Shown piece after piece: positions 14,119-16,534 of a stretch of 16,534 nucleotides of DNA. The DNA is from Clostridiales bacterium (GTDB lineage: Bacteria > Bacillota > Clostridia > Oscillospirales > CAG-272): contig DPGD01000015.1 in the NCBI GenBank assembly GCA_003522145.1, forward strand, positions 686 through 17,219. Direction: 5' to 3'. How positions within the stretch are numbered: position 1 is the stretch's first letter; the number at the start of each line of letters is the position of its first letter. Both the position numbers and the translations under genes were made by a program. The notes beneath the pieces were generated by a model. The model saw only the letters and a program-made list of their open reading frames with translations. It was not told where the DNA came from and did not search any database.

Positions 14119-14164
14119 GGATGATCCCCCGAGAATGCCGGCGTTCAGAGGTCAGAAGGAGGGA

Positions 14165-14725
14165 ATGGTCATCGAGGACCGCAACATCGTAGCACTTCTT
14201 TTTGAGCGCAGCGAAGAGGCGCTCACTGCCTGTAAAACCAAATACGGTGCATATTTGCATACCATTCTTTTCCACATTCTGCGCAATCCGGAAGATGCTG
14301 AGGAATGCTTCAATGATGTTCTTCTTTCCACCTGGAACAGCATCCCTCCCACCCGTCCGGAGTCGCTGAAGAGCTACATGGGAACGCTGGCAAGAAATAT
14401 CGGGATTGATCGATACAACAGGGGCAGGGCACAGAAACGCAACGGACAGACCGAAGAACTTTTGGAGGAAATCACGGCCTTTACCCCGGAAGAGAGCGCG
14501 GAGGATCAGGTCCTGTATAAAAACTTAGTGCAGGAGATCAATGCTTTTCTCGGAACCTTGGAGGAAGGCACCCGGGTTTGCTTTGTTTTGCGTTACTATC
14601 ATGCGTTTTCAAATGAGGAGATCGCAAGGAAGACCGGAAAAAGTCCTCACGCCGTGGCGTCGCTCCTCCACAAAACCAGAGAACGGCTGAAAGCCTACCT
14701 TGCAAAATGCGGAACCACCGTATGA
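14165..14725 (+). CDS. ECF-type RNA polymerase sigma factor
   Basis: A 186-aa alternative sigma factor. Region 2 spans about residues 26-94: core-binding helix YLHTILFHILRNPEDAEECFNDVLL, then SYMGTLARNIGIDRYNRGRAQKR for -10 recognition. Region 4 spans about 121-180: LGTLEEGTRVCFVLRYYHAFSNEEIARKTGKSPHAV with a helix-turn-helix for -35 binding. An open frame extends back to 14117, but that ATG falls inside the predicted promoter and family proteins begin close to MVIEDRNIVALLFERSEEAL. I therefore use 14165, which has AAGGAGG at an unusually short 2-3 nt spacing. It lies 21 bp before the membrane-protein gene, the usual place for an anti-sigma factor. The inducing signal is not evident. Confidence 0.9.
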   Translation: MVIEDRNIVALLFERSEEALTACKTKYGAYLHTILFHILRNPEDAEECFNDVLLSTWNSIPPTRPESLKSYMGTLARNIGIDRYNRGRAQKRNGQTEELLEEITAFTPEESAEDQVLYKNLVQEINAFLGTLEEGTRVCFVLRYYHAFSNEEIARKTGKSPHAVASLLHKTRERLKAYLAKCGTTV

Positions 14726-14746
14726 GCGAAAGGAGAGTTGTGCGTA

Positions 14747-16237
14747 ATGAAGAATGTGGAATTTTTCAAGCTTCTCGGTTCCATTGACGGAACATATTTG
14801 GAGGAAGCAGAGAAGTATCGCAGTCCGGAAGCAAGGAAAAAAGCCAAAATACTGCGGTGGATCCTTCCCGTGGCGGCTGTTTTTGCCTTGATAACGGTTT
14901 TGGTGCTGATGTTGCCTCTGTTTCAGAGTTCTCCGGATGTTCCCGGCACAGGCGACAACGGAAAGCTCTCGGAGAATATCCCTCAGCAGGCCTTAGAGAC
15001 GGTCAAGGATGAGATCGTTTATAAGAACTACGGGGATCATGCCGAGATCACCGACTATGTGGGAACGGGCAATTTGGTGGTTATTCCCGAAACCATTGAC
15101 GGTTTGCCGGTGACCCAGGTAGAGCTGATGAACATGAACAGTCCGGGGGCTCTTAGGATCATGTACAACAGCATCATGCTGGAAAGCATCAAGGTTTCCG
15201 AAGGACAAAAAATCGTTCTGAATGTGGGCAAGGATGTTAGCGAAGTGAATCTGTCCCTGGTTCACCATTCCTCGGTGGAAGAGGTTCTGGTGAGCAGTGA
15301 GAACCCGAACTATTCCTCTTTTGGCGGCTTGCTGTACAGCAAAGACTGCAAGACCCTGATCGCCTGCCCGGGCGGTTTTGAAAAGACCTCTCTGGAGTTC
15401 AATAAGTACAATGATCCCCAAAGAGTTGGTTCCTCCACGGCGCTGCTTGCGGCACAGCTGCAGACCATCAAGCGGGATGCTTTCCGGAATTGTTCCGGAA
15501 TACGGGGAATCGTCCTGCCGGACCGACTGCAGACAGTAGAGCGGAATGCCTTTTCCGGCTGTACGGCTTTGCGTGCGGTCACATTGCCTTCTTCCTTAGA
15601 AAGCATTTCATACGATGCTTTTGAGAATTGCGACCAATTGCAGTATCTGAGCTTTGAAGGGAGCAGGACGGAATTCCTATCGCTGCATATCGAACTGCCC
15701 GACACTCTGCGGTACAGCTTCGCCCTGGAAGGGGATATTCAGGGAGAAGAACTTGAAAAGATCGTTTCGTTCTTTGAGGACGCAGAAGAAGCTGCCTCCT
15801 TTTTCTCCAGATTCAATATGGTGGCCTGCGATTCGGGAATCATCCTGGATGGATGCTACCGGGCGGCGGATAAACGGTTCGACAGCGAAAAGGAGCTTGC
15901 GGAGTATCTCGGAACATTTTTTGATGCCGATCTTGGCGCAGGGTTTTCTTCCGCTTTTGACGAACATTTCAGGGAAATTGACGGAAAACTCTATGCCCGA
16001 TCCAAATACACAGTAGCTACCTACAATGCGGATGAACGGAGCTACGCTCTTGAAAAGGACGGAGAGGGCGGGTATCTTCTGACCGTCCGGTCTTTGGTTC
16101 CCGAACTGCCCTATAAGATTTATGTGGACAGTCGCTATACCCTGAAGGAAGAGAATGGCACCCTGCGTTTTACCGGACGGTTCGTCCTTCCGGCAGAAAG
16201 CTGGTATAATCTGTGGCTGATTGAAACCGACAACTGA
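14747..16237 (+). CDS. Membrane-anchored protein with BspA-like leucine-rich repeats, probable anti-sigma/sensor
   Basis: A 496-aa single-pass membrane protein. Residues 1-35 are cytoplasmic and charged (LLGSIDGTYLEEAEKYRSPEARKKAK), short but typical of partners of clostridial ECF sigma factors. One membrane helix is at 36-59. The outside part begins with a Pro/Gly-rich linker and a VVIPETIDGLPVTQVE strand (LRR_5 entry motif). Residues 238-303 hold tandem BspA/LRR_5 repeats (AFRNCSGIRGIVLPDRL, AFSGCTALRAVTLPSSL, AFENCDQLQYLSF). Residues about 325-496 form a further domain I cannot name. The ATG at 14747 is preferred over TTG at 14738; AAAGGAG stands 11 nt upstream. Operon position suggests it holds the sigma factor at the membrane and responds to an envelope signal; this is inference. 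It has no zinc-binding HxxxCxxC anti-sigma motif in the N-terminus. Confidence 0.82.
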   Translation: MKNVEFFKLLGSIDGTYLEEAEKYRSPEARKKAKILRWILPVAAVFALITVLVLMLPLFQSSPDVPGTGDNGKLSENIPQQALETVKDEIVYKNYGDHAEITDYVGTGNLVVIPETIDGLPVTQVELMNMNSPGALRIMYNSIMLESIKVSEGQKIVLNVGKDVSEVNLSLVHHSSVEEVLVSSENPNYSSFGGLLYSKDCKTLIACPGGFEKTSLEFNKYNDPQRVGSSTALLAAQLQTIKRDAFRNCSGIRGIVLPDRLQTVERNAFSGCTALRAVTLPSSLESISYDAFENCDQLQYLSFEGSRTEFLSLHIELPDTLRYSFALEGDIQGEELEKIVSFFEDAEEAASFFSRFNMVACDSGIILDGCYRAADKRFDSEKELAEYLGTFFDADLGAGFSSAFDEHFREIDGKLYARSKYTVATYNADERSYALEKDGEGGYLLTVRSLVPELPYKIYVDSRYTLKEENGTLRFTGRFVLPAESWYNLWLIETDN

Positions 16238-16268
16238 ACAAGGTCCGGATTTCCGGATCGAAATACGG

Positions 16269-16320
16269 TCCCCTTCGGGCAGGCGCTTGAGAAATCAAGA
16301 CTGTCCCAAGGGGATTTTTT
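16269..16320 (+). terminator. Intrinsic terminator of the sigma-factor operon
   Basis: TCCCCTT (16269-16275) pairs with AAGGGGA (16308-16314), continues with GGGCAG/CTGTCCC (one bulge) and ends in CTTGA-gaaa-TCAAG, a GAAA tetraloop. Six T follow (16315-16320). It ends the transcript about 30 bp beyond the stop codon. Confidence 0.92.
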
Positions 16321-16364
16321 CTGCGGCTTTTTCGTGCCGGAAACAAATAAATATCCCCCGTTTT

Positions 16365-16534
16365 TGAACTGCCCCAAATTGTACGGACAGCACAAAGACA
16401 CCCCATAGGTAGAAAATATTAAATTTAAGCAACGAACTGACTTCGCTTTTCGAGTGGAGTCAGTTTTGTTTTGAGTTGAATACGCTCATTATTGTAGAAG
16501 TGTATGTACATAGCTATGAGGAGGCGCGCCTCCT
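16365..16534 (-). mobile_element. IS3-family insertion sequence, one end (truncated by the window)
   Basis: The element ends at about 16365 with a terminal repeat reading TGAACTGCCCCAAATTGTAC on the plus strand, in the style of IS150-group ends (TG...ACTG-CCCC-AA). The transposase 3' end lies directly inside it. The other end and the target duplication cannot be seen here. Confidence 0.8.
16425..16534 (-). CDS. IS3-family transposase OrfB, C-terminal fragment
   Basis: The minus-strand frame from the right edge reads EARLLIAMYIHFYNNERI, then QLKTKLTPLEKRSQFVA and a stop at 16425. YIHFYNNERIQ...L.PLE.R is the standard C-terminal tail of IS3-family DDE transposases (after the catalytic Glu of the rve core). 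The catalytic residues lie beyond the window, so activity cannot be judged. Confidence 0.9.
   Translation of the reverse strand, partial: EARLLIAMYIHFYNNERIQLKTKLTPLEKRSQFVA

Noticed and set aside
13436..14275. 279-codon minus-strand open frame
   Set aside because: Antisense to lysA and the sigma factor gene; no ribosome binding site or family motif.
16519..16534. Perfect palindrome AGGAGGCGCGCCTCCT
   Set aside because: It lies inside the transposase coding sequence (EARLL) and is explained by codons; it may be coincidence at the window edge.

Overview
The window reads as chromosomal DNA from a Gram-positive, low-to-mid GC anaerobe of class Clostridia, probably a gut or rumen Oscillospirales/Ruminococcaceae-type organism. 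This is an inference. It rests on a secreted dockerin protein, a CsoR-CopA copper operon, a folate ECF transporter behind a tetrahydrofolate riboswitch, strong AAGGAGG-type ribosome binding sites, consensus sigma-A promoters, and an ECF sigma factor paired with a membrane protein carrying leucine-rich repeats. No rRNA, tRNA or CRISPR array was seen.

Layout, left to right. (1) 1-696: the C-terminal end of a secreted protein with an F5/8C-like domain and a dockerin, followed by a hairpin-rich gap. (2) 932-3790, minus strand: csoR then copA, driven by a near-perfect promoter with CsoR-type palindromes placed over it. CopA ends in a CopZ-like domain that has its own Shine-Dalgarno and ATG inside the gene. 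(3) 3858-4203: a structured intergenic block and a strong rightward promoter with two palindromic boxes. (4) 4204-6570: a two-gene operon of an unrecognised two-pass membrane protein and a LemA-family protein, closed by a long terminator. (5) 6845-7393, minus: a 182-aa protein of unknown function with its own promoter and a leader of about 185 nt. (6) 7712-9918, minus: glutamine-dependent NAD synthetase (nadE) followed by a decayed MutT/Nudix gene and a terminator. The nadE leader contains five copies of an 8-bp tandem repeat. (7) 10077-10894, minus: folT, a folate ECF transporter S component, with promoter, THF riboswitch and a hairpin that can mask its ribosome binding site. (8) 11017-14002, plus: dapA, dapB, lysA, a lysine/diaminopimelate operon divergent from folT. 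(9) 14165-16237, plus: an ECF sigma factor and a probable membrane-bound anti-sigma or sensor protein with BspA-like repeats, ending in a strong terminator. (10) 16365 to the end: one end of an IS3-family insertion sequence.

How the genes work together. csoR-copA is a self-contained copper-export circuit. dapA, dapB and lysA catalyse three steps of the diaminopimelate-to-lysine route; the middle steps must be encoded elsewhere. nadE and folT are adjacent cofactor-supply genes, but each has its own promoter and a terminator lies between them. The sigma/repeat-protein pair looks like a cell-envelope signalling module. The least understood parts are the LemA-partner operon, the 182-aa gene, the structured block at 3890-4030 and the ectodomain of the sigma partner.
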